DNA of 64,000 nucleotides from Echinicola shivajiensis (GCF_018642165.1 NZ_JAHHZM010000010.1:82641-146640), one strand, 5' to 3'. Positions 9,288 to 19,289 are shown, counted from the first letter of the stretch. Notes: generated by a model from the letters alone, not told the origin. A program made the numbers and translations.

Positions 9288-9644
9288 TTAAATTAGTGAT
9301 TTTACAGCTGCTAATAATTCTTTTGCCGTGAAGGGTTTATTAATGATAATGGAATTTTTAATTTCCTTTAATTGACCATTAAATAGTTCTTTTAAGTAAT
9401 TATCACTTATGATTACAACTGGAAGATTATGGTCAGGAAGTAACCTTTGCATAATTTCAATTCCTGATTGATCATAGTCAATTGATATTGACAGGATTAA
9501 TAAATTGGGATCAGATTTCCTGATCTGTTCTTCTATATTTTGTGTTTCGTAACATTGCTCTGTTTTGTATTCATATAGTTCCAAAATTTCACAAATGTTA
9601 CTTGAAAAGTTTTTATCCTTTTCAACTATTAAAATTTTAGACAT
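9288..9644 (-). CDS. stand-alone receiver-domain protein with atypical acceptor site
   Basis: A protein of 118 residues spanning only a CheY-like receiver fold: ILIVEKDKNF at strand 1 (acidic E8, D10), LLILSIS at strand 3, VVIISDN at strand 4 and INKPF with conserved Lys103 at strand 5. Where family members have the phosphorylated Asp, this protein has Ser52; D56 and D58 follow nearby. It may be a pseudo-receiver that signals without classical phosphorylation, or an alternative Asp may be used. No histidine kinase is adjacent. It lies 136 nt upstream of the Cys/His-rich gene on the same strand, so a link to metal efflux is possible but unproven. Confidence 0.8.
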   Translation of the reverse strand: MSKILIVEKDKNFSSNICEILELYEYKTEQCYETQNIEEQIRKSDPNLLILSISIDYDQSGIEIMQRLLPDHNLPVVIISDNYLKELFNGQLKEIKNSIIINKPFTAKELLAAVKSLI

Positions 9645-10125
9645 GGGTGACTAAGTTTAGGGTGATACTATCAGTCCTATCTATTTATAATCTAGAAATC
9701 AAAAGTGGTGTGGGGTACCAAAAAGCCTAGGGAGTGAAAAGATGAAAAAGCAATATTTATATTTCTGATATTATATATAAAAGGGACATTCAAATCTCAT
9801 TTTCATGTATCCAATAAGCGTCTCCTATTGGTCAATGATTAACGTTTTGCTAAAAGTAAATATAGAAACGTATTTCGAAAAATAAATATTAAGGATTTTT
9901 TTACATCATTAAATATCATTAAATATAGAAATTTCACCATTTTTACAGTGGTAGATGTTAACCGTTACGGTTGAAGTAATGTCAGAATATATATGTAGAA
10001 TTTCTTTTAAAAACGAATATTTATTTTGTACTAGTTGATGTTTATTATTTTTTAATTTAATCCGATATTTAACTGTTTTTTCGTAGAATAGTTTAAAAAT
10101 TTATTTATTTAAAATAATTATATAT
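9645..10125. other. 481-nt AT-rich intergenic region, no gene seen
   Basis: The region separates the divergent receiver and glycerophosphodiesterase genes, so it should hold both promoters. It contains a 6-bp inverted repeat, CCAATA (9811-9816) with TATTGG (9826-9831), and a short direct repeat, ATCATTAAATATCATTAAATAT (two 9-bp units), near 9905-9925. I found no convincing open frame or RNA gene. Confidence 0.5.
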
Positions 10126-10908
10126 ATGATGTTCAAACACAATATTTTGTTACTACTATTGATTATGCTCATGTTTTTAGGTTCTTGTAAGCCGAAAACT
10201 TTTATTTCCAATAAAGTGATTGCCCATCGTGGAGCTTGGAAAATGAGTGATTTACCACAAAATTCTATAGCTTCTTTGGAAAAAGCCATTGCACTTGGTT
10301 GTGAAGGTTCTGAATTTGATGTGTGGATGACTAAAGATAGTGTATTGGTAGTCAACCATGATGCTGATTTTGAGGGAATGGAAATAGAACAATATAACTA
10401 CAGTGAACTTTTGGATGGAAGACATTCCAACGGGGAAAAGCTGCCAACTGTGGAAGAATACCTGTTGGCAGGAATGAAGCAGACAGGTACCAAGTTAATT
10501 TTTGAAATAAAGCCATCGAAGCTTGGTGTCGAAAGAAGTGAATTTTTGGCAGAAAAATCCCTAAATACTGTTAAGGCCCTTAATGCAGAGGAGTGGGTTG
10601 ATTATATCACTTTTAGCTATGAAGCAGGATTAAAAATCATTGAACTTGATTCAAAAGCAAGGGTTGCCTATCTAAAAGGTGATAAGAGCCCTGCAGTACT
10701 TTCAGATGCTGGTTTTTTTGGGTTTGATTATAATATAAAGGTTTTAAAGAATAATCCAGAATGGATAAAAGAGGCTCATGATCTTGGATTAACTGTGAAT
10801 GCATGGACGGTAAATAAGGAAGAGGATATGCATTGGCTATTAGAGAAAAAAGTTGATTTTATAACAACAGATGAACCAGAAAAACTAATGGAATTGATCA
10901 AAGAATAG
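10126..10908 (+). CDS. glycerophosphodiester phosphodiesterase lipoprotein
   Basis: The protein has 260 residues. A lipoprotein signal (LLLLIMLMFLGSC) is followed by a GDPD TIM barrel. The hallmark motifs are present in order: IAHRGAW, the metal-binding EGSEFDVWMTKD, NHD, then LIFEIKPS and near the C-terminus VNAWTVN and FITTDEPE. These enzymes cleave deacylated phospholipid head groups to glycerol-3-phosphate and an alcohol, here in the periplasm. Length matches the UgpQ-like family. It is a single gene with a divergent upstream neighbour and a 219-nt gap to the next gene. An alternative phosphodiester substrate cannot be excluded. Confidence 0.92.
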   Translation: MMFKHNILLLLLIMLMFLGSCKPKTFISNKVIAHRGAWKMSDLPQNSIASLEKAIALGCEGSEFDVWMTKDSVLVVNHDADFEGMEIEQYNYSELLDGRHSNGEKLPTVEEYLLAGMKQTGTKLIFEIKPSKLGVERSEFLAEKSLNTVKALNAEEWVDYITFSYEAGLKIIELDSKARVAYLKGDKSPAVLSDAGFFGFDYNIKVLKNNPEWIKEAHDLGLTVNAWTVNKEEDMHWLLEKKVDFITTDEPEKLMELIKE

Positions 10909-11127
10909 CCTCCTCGATCATACAATTGCTTCTTGACTTTATTTGGGGTATAAATTATAGAATATGAGAGGGGTATAATGAAATCCATACAGCGTATTAA
11001 GGCATAAACGGATTAAAATTTGTAAATTAAAAGGTACAAATCTAAACTAACTCCTAGCCTGATTGCCACTCCCTTTAAGATTTTATTCTGGGACTTTCTT
11101 AATTCATCATTTAAAATATTCCATACT

Positions 11128-12078
11128 ATGTCTGATAAAAAAATCATTACAATTATGGGGGCCACGGGTGCCCAAGGTGGTGGACTTGCAAGAGCCATCC
11201 TCAACGACCCTAACAGTGAATTTGCAGTTCGGGCAGTAACTAGGAACAAAAACTCAGATAAGGCCAAAGCACTGAGTGATCTTGGAGCTGAAGTGGTTGA
11301 GGCAGATGTAGATGACAGGGCTAGTATAGTTGGAGTAATGAACGGTGCTTATGGTGCTTATTTGGTCACTTTTTTTTGGGATCATTATTCTCCAGAGAAA
11401 GAGTTTTTACATGCCAAGAATATGGCTGAGGCAGCTAAGGAATGCGGTTTAGAACATGTGATTTGGTCAACTTTGGAAGACACCAGAAAGTATGTCCCGT
11501 TGAATGATGACCGCATGCCTACATTACAAGGGAAATATAAAGTACCACATTTTGATATGAAAGGTGAAGCCAATCATCTCTTCAAGGACCTAGGTGTTCC
11601 CACTACTTTTCTAATGGCTTCATTCTACTGGGACAATTTCATCTATTTTGGTAGTGGCCCTCAAAAAGGAGAAGATGGTAAATACTATTTGACATTTCCT
11701 ATTGATGATAAAAAGATGGCCGGAATAGCTGCTGAGGATATTGGAAAATGTGCCTATGGAATTTTCAAAAAAGGTAAGTCTATGGTAGGAGAAACTGTTG
11801 GAGTCGCTGGAGAGAAACTATCTGGAGCAGAAATGGCTGCAGCGTTCACCAAACACCTTGGCAAAGAGGTTATTTTTAATAATGTCAGCCCAGAAACTTA
11901 CAGGAGTTTTGATTTTCCTGGCGCTGATGATCTGGGAAATATGTTTCAGTTTTATAGGGATTTTGAAGAAGTTTGTAATCGTCATAGGGATGTAGCGCTT
12001 TCGAAAGAACTTAATCCTGAGTTGAAAAGTTTTGATGATTGGCTCAAGCAGTATGGAAATAAAGTACCGATGGACTGA
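11128..12078 (+). CDS. NmrA/HSCARG-like NAD(P)-binding protein
   Basis: A protein of 316 residues with an N-terminal Rossmann fold: the dinucleotide motif TIMGATGAQGGGLARAIL at residues 8-25, then VRAVTRN after strand 2, typical of the atypical SDR NmrA group. NmrA/HSCARG relatives act as redox sensors that bind NAD(P), or as simple NAD(P)-dependent reductases. The catalytic Tyr-x3-Lys of classical SDRs is not apparent, which favours a sensor or unusual reductase. It is monocistronic with its own terminator. The substrate is unknown. Confidence 0.88.
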   Translation: MSDKKIITIMGATGAQGGGLARAILNDPNSEFAVRAVTRNKNSDKAKALSDLGAEVVEADVDDRASIVGVMNGAYGAYLVTFFWDHYSPEKEFLHAKNMAEAAKECGLEHVIWSTLEDTRKYVPLNDDRMPTLQGKYKVPHFDMKGEANHLFKDLGVPTTFLMASFYWDNFIYFGSGPQKGEDGKYYLTFPIDDKKMAGIAAEDIGKCAYGIFKKGKSMVGETVGVAGEKLSGAEMAAAFTKHLGKEVIFNNVSPETYRSFDFPGADDLGNMFQFYRDFEEVCNRHRDVALSKELNPELKSFDDWLKQYGNKVPMD

Positions 12079-12082
12079 AGCA

Positions 12083-12122
12083 AACAAGGCCAAATTTCAA
12101 TCAAAGTTTGGCCTTGTTTTTT
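12083..12122 (+). terminator. intrinsic terminator after NmrA-like gene
   Basis: AACAAGGCCAAA and TTTGGCCTTGTT pair as a 12-bp stem with a 12-nt loop and run into a T-tract, five bases after the stop codon. Confidence 0.9.
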
Positions 12123-12260
12123 AATCCACAACAATAAATCCCACATGAAGTGGGTAAAGGCTGAGAAATGAAGATCGTAGAGTGAATAAATTGATATCAG
12201 GTCTTTGTGCTATTAGCTTCTCCTCGGGTGACTTAGGGAAAAACAAAAACTGAATTTCAC

Positions 12261-12851
12261 CTAGTGGGGCAATAAATCATTATAGTCCTGTTCTGTATCA
12301 ATGTCGACTTCGCCACCTTCAAACGGGAGAGAAATTAATTTATCTTGGTAATTTATTAGAAGGCTCTTTGCCCCCTTATCTTGCTTTAGTTGCGTAAGAT
12401 CTTCAAAAAAGTCGCTTGGGAAAATTGCCGGGACGCCAAGAGTTCCAACATAAGTGCTACAGATGATTTTGCTTGGATTATTTTTCCAAGCCTTTATTAT
12501 GCCTTTCAATTGATTTGAATTTATATGGGCTTGATCACAGACCAAAATTAAAATGGCACTTGTCTTTTCTCTCAAGTATTGTACTCCCTTTGTAATTGAC
12601 GATGCAAGGCCCCTTTCATATTCTTCATTTTTCAGGACTATCACATTGCTTAAATCTAATTTTTCCTCAATTAGCTCTGAGTTTGCCCCCAGGATCACAA
12701 CTGTATCATTTGCCCCTAAAGCAGTGCATGCTTCAATAGTATTCTGTAATAAACTTTTTCCCTTGTATTTCAAAAGTTGCTTCGCTTGGCCCAATCTGGA
12801 AGATTTGCCAGCAGCCAATATCATGATGCTAAAATCAGTTTCCACGTTCAT
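12261..12851 (-). CDS. MobA-like nucleotidyltransferase (probable molybdopterin cytidylyltransferase)
   Basis: A protein of 196 residues with the GT-A nucleotidyltransferase signature IMILAAGKSSRLGQAKQLL at its N-terminus and a later LILVCDQAHI metal-binding Asp. The family includes MobA (GTP) and MocA (CTP) enzymes that add a nucleotide to molybdopterin. As last gene of an operon with a xanthine-dehydrogenase-type hydroxylase and XdhC, a MocA role making the cytosine dinucleotide cofactor is the best inference. An ATG at 12935 would overlap xdhC by 77 nt; the ATG at 12851 sits 7 nt after the xdhC stop and starts close to the motif. Confidence 0.85.
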   Translation of the reverse strand: MNVETDFSIMILAAGKSSRLGQAKQLLKYKGKSLLQNTIEACTALGANDTVVILGANSELIEEKLDLSNVIVLKNEEYERGLASSITKGVQYLREKTSAILILVCDQAHINSNQLKGIIKAWKNNPSKIICSTYVGTLGVPAIFPSDFFEDLTQLKQDKGAKSLLINYQDKLISLPFEGGEVDIDTEQDYNDLLPH

Positions 12852-12858
12852 CGGGGTA

Positions 12859-13983
12859 TTACTTATAATGATAGAATCGATCAGGATGTATTCGGCCTTC
12901 TTGTTTGAATAGGGATCCCCCTTTACTATCTGCAAAAACTGCTTTTATCTCAGCCAAGACAGATAGAGCTATTTCCTCAGAGCTCTCTGCTCCTATATCC
13001 AGCCCCATTGGGCTATGCATCTCAATTTGCAAGAGATCGAATCCTTCTGCAATTATCTCTTCCTTCATCATGGCCCATTTCTTTTTTGGCCCCAACATTC
13101 CTATATATTTGATTTCCTTGTCCAGTGCCCATTTTACTATTTCTTTGTCATAATTGTAATTATGGGTCATCAATAACAGGGCAGTATACTCATCTAGATT
13201 TACTTCTTTAAGGACTTTTCCTGCTTGTCCAATCAACAGCTGACATGTTGGGAATCTTTGTTTATTGGCGTGGCTGGGTCTTCCGTCCAATAATACCATT
13301 TCCCAACCCAAAATTTCTCCAGCTTCCACCAAAGGAATCACATCATTTCCAGCTCCAGCAATCACTAGTCTGGTTCTGGGGGCGATATATTCAAAAAAAA
13401 TTTCAAAAGCTTCATTCTCTAATTTGAAGCTTTTGAATAAAGAGGTTTTTGTAGAAAATATTTCACTTATTTCGGTTTCAAAATCTGCCCAATTGATTTC
13501 ATTATTGATTCCAAGGGCTTGTCCCATTCGTATTAGGGTATAGGTTCCCTGCTTGCTTGATTTTTTGTTGCTTTTTGAGAACAGACTGACCAAAATATTA
13601 GGACTGCGCTTTTTCAGGCATTGTTTCAAAAAGTAAACAGGATTTAAAATCTGCTTATTATCAATTGGCTCAATTAAGACGTAAATAATCCCTTCACAGC
13701 CCAGGCCTACCCCAAATACATCTCCATTTTCTTCTGAAGTATCGTACTTGACCAGCAAGGGCTTATTTTGTATAATGACCATCAAGGCACGTCTTAATGC
13801 ATCGCCTTCCAGACAACCCCCACTAATGGCTCCGCTTAGTTGGCCTTTTTCAGTGATTAGCATCCTAGCTCCTGCTCCTCTATAAGATGAACCTTCGACT
13901 TTTACGACAGTAGCAAGAGCGGTAGCCTCTCCTTTTTTCTGGGCAGTTTCATATGCGTCAATGATAGATATGATTTCTTTCAT
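12859..13983 (-). CDS. xdhC: XdhC/CoxI-family molybdenum cofactor insertion protein
   Basis: A protein of 374 residues. The N-terminal XdhC/CoxI domain starts ALATVVKVEGSSYRGAGARM and continues to GAISGGCLEGD; the C-terminal half is a Rossmann-like domain beginning TRLVIAGAGNDVIPL and containing YIGMLGPKKK. XdhC binds the molybdenum cofactor, protects it, promotes its sulfuration and hands it to the hydroxylase. The start overlaps the cysteine desulfurase stop by 4 nt (ATGA), and the cytidylyltransferase follows at once. In Rhodobacter capsulatus the XdhC protein acts with a NifS-type desulfurase, which matches this gene order. Confidence 0.93.
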   Translation of the reverse strand: MKEIISIIDAYETAQKKGEATALATVVKVEGSSYRGAGARMLITEKGQLSGAISGGCLEGDALRRALMVIIQNKPLLVKYDTSEENGDVFGVGLGCEGIIYVLIEPIDNKQILNPVYFLKQCLKKRSPNILVSLFSKSNKKSSKQGTYTLIRMGQALGINNEINWADFETEISEIFSTKTSLFKSFKLENEAFEIFFEYIAPRTRLVIAGAGNDVIPLVEAGEILGWEMVLLDGRPSHANKQRFPTCQLLIGQAGKVLKEVNLDEYTALLLMTHNYNYDKEIVKWALDKEIKYIGMLGPKKKWAMMKEEIIAEGFDLLQIEMHSPMGLDIGAESSEEIALSVLAEIKAVFADSKGGSLFKQEGRIHPDRFYHYK

Positions 13984-15155
13984 GAGTATGTGCTAGAAAT
14001 TTTCATACTTTCTTGCAACTTTAAAACAACCTTTGTTATCGTATTTATGGCTATATCTATTTCTTCTTTCCCTACGAACCTACCAAGACTAATCCTAATA
14101 GAATTTAAAGCATTTTCATCGTCTAAACCTATCGCCTTTAGTACATGTGAGGGCTTTTGGACAATTGATGAACAGGCACTTCCCCTACTTATAGCCAAGG
14201 TTTTCGACATGGTCAAAAGCAATGTTTCAGCCTCTATATTCTTAAATGTAATATTGCTAATATGGCTTAGTCTAGTAGATAAACTTCCGTTGATCCTGGT
14301 TCCGGGGAGAGTTAGTAAAGCACTTTCAATTTTGTCCCTGTATTGCTTAAGTGTTTTGCTATTACTTGACAGTTCTTCTTTGCATAATTCGGCAGCCATC
14401 CCAAAACCAACTGCCGCAGGGACATTGATAGTTCCTGCTCTTTTGGCCCCCTCTTGTTTTCCGCCATGGATCATTGAAGGAAAAACTTTTTTTAAGGAAG
14501 AATTATTAATTATCAGTCCCCCTATTCCTTTCGGTCCATAGATTTTATGGGATGAAAAGGCAAGTAAATCAATATTTGATGAAGACAGGTCAATTGGAAT
14601 TTTTCCGACAGCCTGAGTAGCATCTGAAACGAAATAGAGGTCATGCTCTTTTGCTATTTCAGCCATTTCTTTAATAGGGTATATTGTTCCCAACTCATTA
14701 TTGGCGTACATGCAGCATATAGCTAGGGTCTCCTGTTTAATTGTTGATTTCAATAAATCTAAATTTATCTGCCCATACTTATCAACTGGAAGGTAACTTA
14801 CTTGAAAGCCCTCTTTTTCCAAGTATCTGAATGTCTCTAAAACGGCGCTATGTTCAACTTGACTGGTAATAAAATGTTTTTTATTATTTGGAGCCATTTC
14901 AGCCAGCCCCTTAATCGCCCAATTAATAGATTCTGTTGCTCCACTTGTATAGAAAATATCGTTGGGATGACTAGTTAATAAATCGGCAATTTGCTCTTTA
15001 GATCGTTCAACAGCCTCTTTATTTAGCCAAGCATAATAGTGATCAGTACTGGACGCATTTCCAGAAAATTCAGAGAAATAGGGCAACATGGCCTCTACTA
15101 CCTTTGGGTCGCAAGGTGTGGTGGAGCAATAATCTAAATAAATCGGCCGCTTCAT
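13980..15155 (-). CDS. cysteine desulfurase, NifS/IscS type
   Basis: The protein has 391 residues. It is a fold-type I PLP enzyme, with the PLP lysine K204 in SSHKIYGPKG, the persulfide-forming C328 in SRGSACSS, and an N-terminal YLDYCSTTPCD. The enzyme removes sulfur from cysteine and carries it as a persulfide. Placed between the hydroxylase subunit and xdhC (4-nt overlap with xdhC), it probably supplies the terminal sulfido ligand of the molybdenum cofactor rather than general Fe-S assembly. No iscU or sufB homologue is nearby. A general role in the cell cannot be excluded. Confidence 0.93.
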   Translation of the reverse strand: MKRPIYLDYCSTTPCDPKVVEAMLPYFSEFSGNASSTDHYYAWLNKEAVERSKEQIADLLTSHPNDIFYTSGATESINWAIKGLAEMAPNNKKHFITSQVEHSAVLETFRYLEKEGFQVSYLPVDKYGQINLDLLKSTIKQETLAICCMYANNELGTIYPIKEMAEIAKEHDLYFVSDATQAVGKIPIDLSSSNIDLLAFSSHKIYGPKGIGGLIINNSSLKKVFPSMIHGGKQEGAKRAGTINVPAAVGFGMAAELCKEELSSNSKTLKQYRDKIESALLTLPGTRINGSLSTRLSHISNITFKNIEAETLLLTMSKTLAISRGSACSSIVQKPSHVLKAIGLDDENALNSIRISLGRFVGKEEIDIAINTITKVVLKLQESMKISSTYS

Positions 15156-15216
15156 AGTAAATAATTAGCTAGCATTAATTCAAAGTGGGTTTGAAGTGGT
15201 TTTGTTTAGTCATAAA

Positions 15217-17349
15217 CTAAATGAAAAAGGCACTTTTATTAAATGGCTGAGCGGTTAGTCGAACCTTGGTTGCTGAATATATGGCATTTGCTAATGCTGC
15301 GCCAGCAGGTGGTAGGCCTGGCTCACCGAGTCCCATGGGATTTTCATTGCTTTCGATAAAATGCACCTCAATTTCTGGGATGTCCTTCATTTTGATCATT
15401 CTGTATGCATCAAAATTTTTCTGGTTAGCCTGACCATTGGTCAAGGTTATTTCAGCAAACATGGCATGTCCTAGGCCATCAATAATTCCACCTTCAATTT
15501 GAGTTTCGGCACCACTTTTATTAATAATTATCCCACAGTCAACAGCACAATAAACCTTATTGATTTTTAGTTTTTGATCAGGTAATTCTTCCAATTCGAC
15601 GATCTCTGCTACATACGAGCCAAAGGAAAAATGAGCTCCAATTCCCTGATAAACTCCTTCAGGTTTTTCTTTTCCCCAGCCAGCCATATCGGCCACTTTC
15701 TTTAAGACTGCCGCATATCTGTCTACATCATAAGCAACGTTTCCTATGGGATTGGATTTGGCTTTCTCAAGTAAGTGAAGCCTAAATGCTAAAGGATCTT
15801 TACCAGTTTTATGGGCAATTTCATCGATAAAGGATTCTTCAGTAAAGGCTATGAAATTGTGATTGGGAGCTCTCCAAGGTCCCGTACTTACCGGTGAATC
15901 ATATCTTTGAGTATCCACCTGGAAATTCGGTACTGCACCAGCTGGAAAATTATCCTGTCTTGAAAGATTTCCTGCAATTCCGGCAGAATTATGATGCCAG
16001 CCTATTATTTCACCATTTTTATCCAATGCGGCTCGGTATTGGTATTTAGCCATGGGCCTATAGAAACCTCCTCCCATATCATCCTCTCGGGACCAAATAA
16101 CATTTACCGGAGCCTTGGCTAGTTTAGAGACCATGGCTGCCTCTTCCACAAAATCGGACATCAACCTTCGTCCAAATCCACCTCCCATCCTAGTCAGACC
16201 TAAACTGATTTTTTCCTCAGGAATTTCTATTAGCTTGGCCACCTTTTTTCTGGTTCCCTCAGGAGTTTGGATGGGGCCATAGAGTTCAGCGCTGTTTTCC
16301 TTTACATCTGCAAAGAAGTTCATAGGTTCCATGGTATTATGAGCTATAAAGGGAGCATCAAAATCCATTTTTACCACTTGGTGCGCATTAGCAAAGGCTT
16401 TTTTGATATTTCCATCCTTTCTTTTTGCTGTAGCGTTATTTTTGGAATTAAGCGCTGAAAATAATTTGACTTTGATTTCATCCGTGCTTTCCAGATCATT
16501 TGGGTCAGACCATGTTATTTTAAGTGCTTTTTTCCCTTTCATTGCGGACCAAGTATTATTGGCCAATACCACAACCTTATGGTCATAACTAAGGACCTGA
16601 TGTACGCCATTTACTTTTAGGGCATCTTGGTCTTCATAGGAAATCAATTCCTGTCCAAATGCAGGAGGCCTGGCAATAACGGCATAGAACATGCCTTCCT
16701 TTTTGGTGTCAATGCCATATTTTAGTGATCCGCTTACTATATCCTTATTGTCGACGTTTTTAATTCTTTTTCCAAGCAATTTGAATTCAGAAATGTCCTT
16801 TAAAGGAGCAGTCACAGGAACAGTCATGCTTGCAGCCTTTTCTACCAATTTTCCATAGCTTAGAGACTTGTTACCATCTTTGAGAAAAACGGCTCCTTCT
16901 GAAGCATAACAGTTACTTGGTGTGGCTCCCCAAATTTCAGCTGCAGCATTGATCAACATCAATTTTGCTGTAGCTCCGGCGCTTCTGAATGCATCCCAGC
17001 TTGATCTTACAGAGCCGCTTCCTCCAGCTACTTGCCGATTATATTTTTCAGTATCAAGCCCTGCCTGTTCAATTTTTACATCTTCCCATTTTACATCCAA
17101 TTCTTCCGCAACAATCATTGGCAGAGCCGTTTTAACACCTTGTCCAATTTCAGGATTGGGAGCCATTAGGGTGACAGTTCCATTGGTGTCAATTTTTACA
17201 AAGGCATTTATATCGACCATTTCGGCCATTTGTTCAGAAGTAGGATTTTTACAGGACGAAAGCCAGTTGAAACCTAAGATCAACCCGCCACCCGAGGCAG
17301 CACTCACCTTCATAAAATTCCTGCGAGATAAATTCATAGTGCTTTTCAT
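15217..17349 (-). CDS. molybdenum hydroxylase large subunit, IorB/xanthine-dehydrogenase family, Tat-exported
   Basis: A protein of 710 residues. A Tat signal ([18 protein letters not shown]) indicates export in folded form to the periplasm. Moco-binding motifs follow: [17 protein letters not shown] near residue 385, [10 protein letters not shown] near 490, and the catalytic-base loop [12 protein letters not shown] with Glu676. The layout matches the two-subunit IorAB/aldehyde-oxidoreductase group that hydroxylates N-heterocycles or aldehydes using water. The start overlaps the 2Fe-2S subunit stop by 4 nt. No FAD subunit or cytochrome c subunit is adjacent, so the electron acceptor is unknown. 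The substrate is not predictable. Confidence 0.93.
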   Translation of the reverse strand: MKSTMNLSRRNFMKVSAASGGGLILGFNWLSSCKNPTSEQMAEMVDINAFVKIDTNGTVTLMAPNPEIGQGVKTALPMIVAEELDVKWEDVKIEQAGLDTEKYNRQVAGGSGSVRSSWDAFRSAGATAKLMLINAAAEIWGATPSNCYASEGAVFLKDGNKSLSYGKLVEKAASMTVPVTAPLKDISEFKLLGKRIKNVDNKDIVSGSLKYGIDTKKEGMFYAVIARPPAFGQELISYEDQDALKVNGVHQVLSYDHKVVVLANNTWSAMKGKKALKITWSDPNDLESTDEIKVKLFSALNSKNNATAKRKDGNIKKAFANAHQVVKMDFDAPFIAHNTMEPMNFFADVKENSAELYGPIQTPEGTRKKVAKLIEIPEEKISLGLTRMGGGFGRRLMSDFVEEAAMVSKLAKAPVNVIWSREDDMGGGFYRPMAKYQYRAALDKNGEIIGWHHNSAGIAGNLSRQDNFPAGAVPNFQVDTQRYDSPVSTGPWRAPNHNFIAFTEESFIDEIAHKTGKDPLAFRLHLLEKAKSNPIGNVAYDVDRYAAVLKKVADMAGWGKEKPEGVYQGIGAHFSFGSYVAEIVELEELPDQKLKINKVYCAVDCGIIINKSGAETQIEGGIIDGLGHAMFAEITLTNGQANQKNFDAYRMIKMKDIPEIEVHFIESNENPMGLGEPGLPPAGAALANAIYSATKVRLTAQPFNKSAFFI

Positions 17350-17807
17350 GATTTACCTCCTTCCGCAGCCATTTTAATGGCCTTTTTAATTCGTTTATAG
17401 GTTCCGCACCTACAGATATTGGTCATTGCAACATTAATGTCATCGTTTGTAGGCCTCGGGATTTCTTTTAATAACTCAGCTGCTGCCATAATCTGACCAG
17501 CTTGGCAATAGCCACACTGTGGAACATCTTCTTTATCCCAAGCCAGTTGCAATGGATGGTCACCATTTTTGGATAGGCCTTCAATAGTGGTGATTTGATC
17601 ATCTTTAATGCTAGAAACGGGAATTACGCATGATCTTACCGCCTTGCCATTGAGATGGATGGTACAGGCACCACATTGGGCAATTCCACATCCGTATTTT
17701 GTCCCTGTCAATCCAACAATATCACGGATCACCCAAAGTAAGGGCATATCAGGATCCACATCCACTTCGTGGGTCTTATCATTAATATTTAGCTTAAATT
17801 GGGTCAT
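17346..17807 (-). CDS. 2Fe-2S subunit of molybdenum hydroxylase (IorA-type)
   Basis: A protein of 153 residues with two [2Fe-2S] domains. The plant-ferredoxin-like cluster has the spacing C-x4-C-x2-C-x11-C in [14 protein letters not shown] to RSC. The second is a four-helix domain with CGYC and NICRCG. It passes electrons from the molybdenum centre of the large subunit. It has no signal peptide and presumably travels to the periplasm as a passenger of the Tat signal on its partner. An ATG at 17834 adds nine residues; the ATG at 17807 ([10 protein letters not shown]) matches the family's N-terminus. It is the first gene of a five-gene operon. Confidence 0.93.
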   Translation of the reverse strand: MTQFKLNINDKTHEVDVDPDMPLLWVIRDIVGLTGTKYGCGIAQCGACTIHLNGKAVRSCVIPVSSIKDDQITTIEGLSKNGDHPLQLAWDKEDVPQCGYCQAGQIMAAAELLKEIPRPTNDDINVAMTNICRCGTYKRIKKAIKMAAEGGKS

Positions 17808-17953
17808 TTTATTATCATGGTTTAAGGGTATCAAAAAGTCTTGATAAAGTAATTAATTTAAGGATTGATTTTTACAATTGGTAATATGGAACTAGTATTT
17901 CCACAAATGGTAAAAATAATCCTATTCAAGAGGCTGAAAATGAGAGAACAGTT

Positions 17954-19090
17954 TTAAAATGCCTCTCCTATATAAATATAAAATCCATTTGTATCCTGAC
18001 CAAAAGCATAATCCAAACGGGTATATATGTCTTTTTTGGGAAACAAAAGAAAGCGCAAACCAGCACCAGCTGACCATACTATCTTGTCAAGGTATAAATT
18101 GTCGAAATCAGGAAATACGGTTCCAGCACCTGCAAAGGCTGCTGCTCCTAGCCTCTTGGTAAATCCTAATGGAAGGGGTAAAAACCTAAATTCCACTTGA
18201 CTTGATATATAGTTATTATCCCTATAGCGTCCATAATAATAACCTCTCATTTGGCTCTCTCCTCCTAGGGCACTGGTCATATTGAAAGGAACTTCTCCAG
18301 TATTGAACTGCCCAAAAAGTTGTGCAGCCAAGACATTGTTTTTTCCAATGGGCCGGTATATCCTATTGTCTGAAACAATCGTTGCAAATTCATATTTTCC
18401 TTTCCAAAAGGGGGCATACTTGATATAAGCCAGTTCTGAGAACAGTCCACGCCTTACATTAAGCACATTGTGTCTATTGTCATAAACTACTCCCATTCCC
18501 AGGCCAATATTGGTGGACCCTTCATATCCAACAGGTAGCTCAAGTACTTCATCGGAGTTCTGTGGCTCAAACTCAACTGATCCGAAATGGTTAAAATCAA
18601 GCTCCATACCAAAATAAAAGTCCTTCTTTAATTTTCGTAGAACCCTTTCCTTGATGAGGACTTGTTTTGAATCTACGATTGCTAAATAATCATTACTGGT
18701 ATCTGGGCCCAAACCATAATAATATAGGGGGAATTGTTGATATCGTAGCCTTCCTAGGAAGAACCATTCCTCTTTATCTGCATAGTTAGCATGATCGAAC
18801 CAAATCCCATATTGCCCTTCCAGGGTAAAAAATGTAAATCCATTAATTTCACTGAGTCTATTGCTCGTATCCTTTTTAGCATAATAGACATATAGGGAGC
18901 TGAAACCAATCTCCCAACTGGTTTCGGGAGAATAAGCCAAAGTTGGATAAAGCAGGAACTGGGGTTCAGCTACATCGCTGGTATCATTGATGATTTTATT
19001 AATATACCTTTTAATAAAACCTTGATCCTGGGCATTGGCAAGGTATATATTACATGAAATCAGGAATGTTAGTAAAAGTAGTTTCTTCAT
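17954..19090 (-). CDS. BamA/TamA-family (D15-like) outer-membrane protein
   Basis: A protein of 378 residues with a signal peptide (LLLLTFLISCNIYLANA). It looks like an outer-membrane barrel of the surface-antigen D15 type: repeated amphipathic strands with turn residues, an ALGGESQMRGYYYGRYRD loop resembling the conserved RGY region, and a C-terminus ending in aromatic Phe. It has no POTRA domains, so it is a short stand-alone relative, not the essential BamA. Such proteins are common in Bacteroidota; their cargo is unknown. It is transcribed alone, leftward, between the molybdenum operon and the TRAP operon. Confidence 0.85.
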   Translation of the reverse strand: MKKLLLLTFLISCNIYLANAQDQGFIKRYINKIINDTSDVAEPQFLLYPTLAYSPETSWEIGFSSLYVYYAKKDTSNRLSEINGFTFFTLEGQYGIWFDHANYADKEEWFFLGRLRYQQFPLYYYGLGPDTSNDYLAIVDSKQVLIKERVLRKLKKDFYFGMELDFNHFGSVEFEPQNSDEVLELPVGYEGSTNIGLGMGVVYDNRHNVLNVRRGLFSELAYIKYAPFWKGKYEFATIVSDNRIYRPIGKNNVLAAQLFGQFNTGEVPFNMTSALGGESQMRGYYYGRYRDNNYISSQVEFRFLPLPLGFTKRLGAAAFAGAGTVFPDFDNLYLDKIVWSAGAGLRFLLFPKKDIYTRLDYAFGQDTNGFYIYIGEAF

Positions 19091-19239
19091 TGGTTATAGA
19101 AAACAGTCTGCCATAAGGAACAATAACTACATTAAACCCAAAGTAGTTTATTTATCGCTGCTATTTGTACAAGATATTAATATTCAAGATAAAAAATGAA
19201 ATAGCAGTGTATGTTGCTGTGGTACTTTCAAGGAAACAT

Positions 19240-19268
19240 AAAAAAAGCAGTCCTAAAAGAACTGCTTT
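19240..19268 (-). terminator. intrinsic terminator after TRAP operon
   Basis: On the minus strand AAAGCAGT and ACTGCTTT (19261-19268 and 19244-19251) pair around a 9-nt loop and are followed by a U-run. It lies 21 nt beyond the dctM stop. Confidence 0.8.
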
Positions 19269-19289
19269 CGAATTTAACTATCTTCAAGA

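Noticed and set aside
13990..14541. 183-codon frame antisense to the cysteine desulfurase
   Set aside because: Shadow of a conserved enzyme; no motif, signal or RBS of its own.
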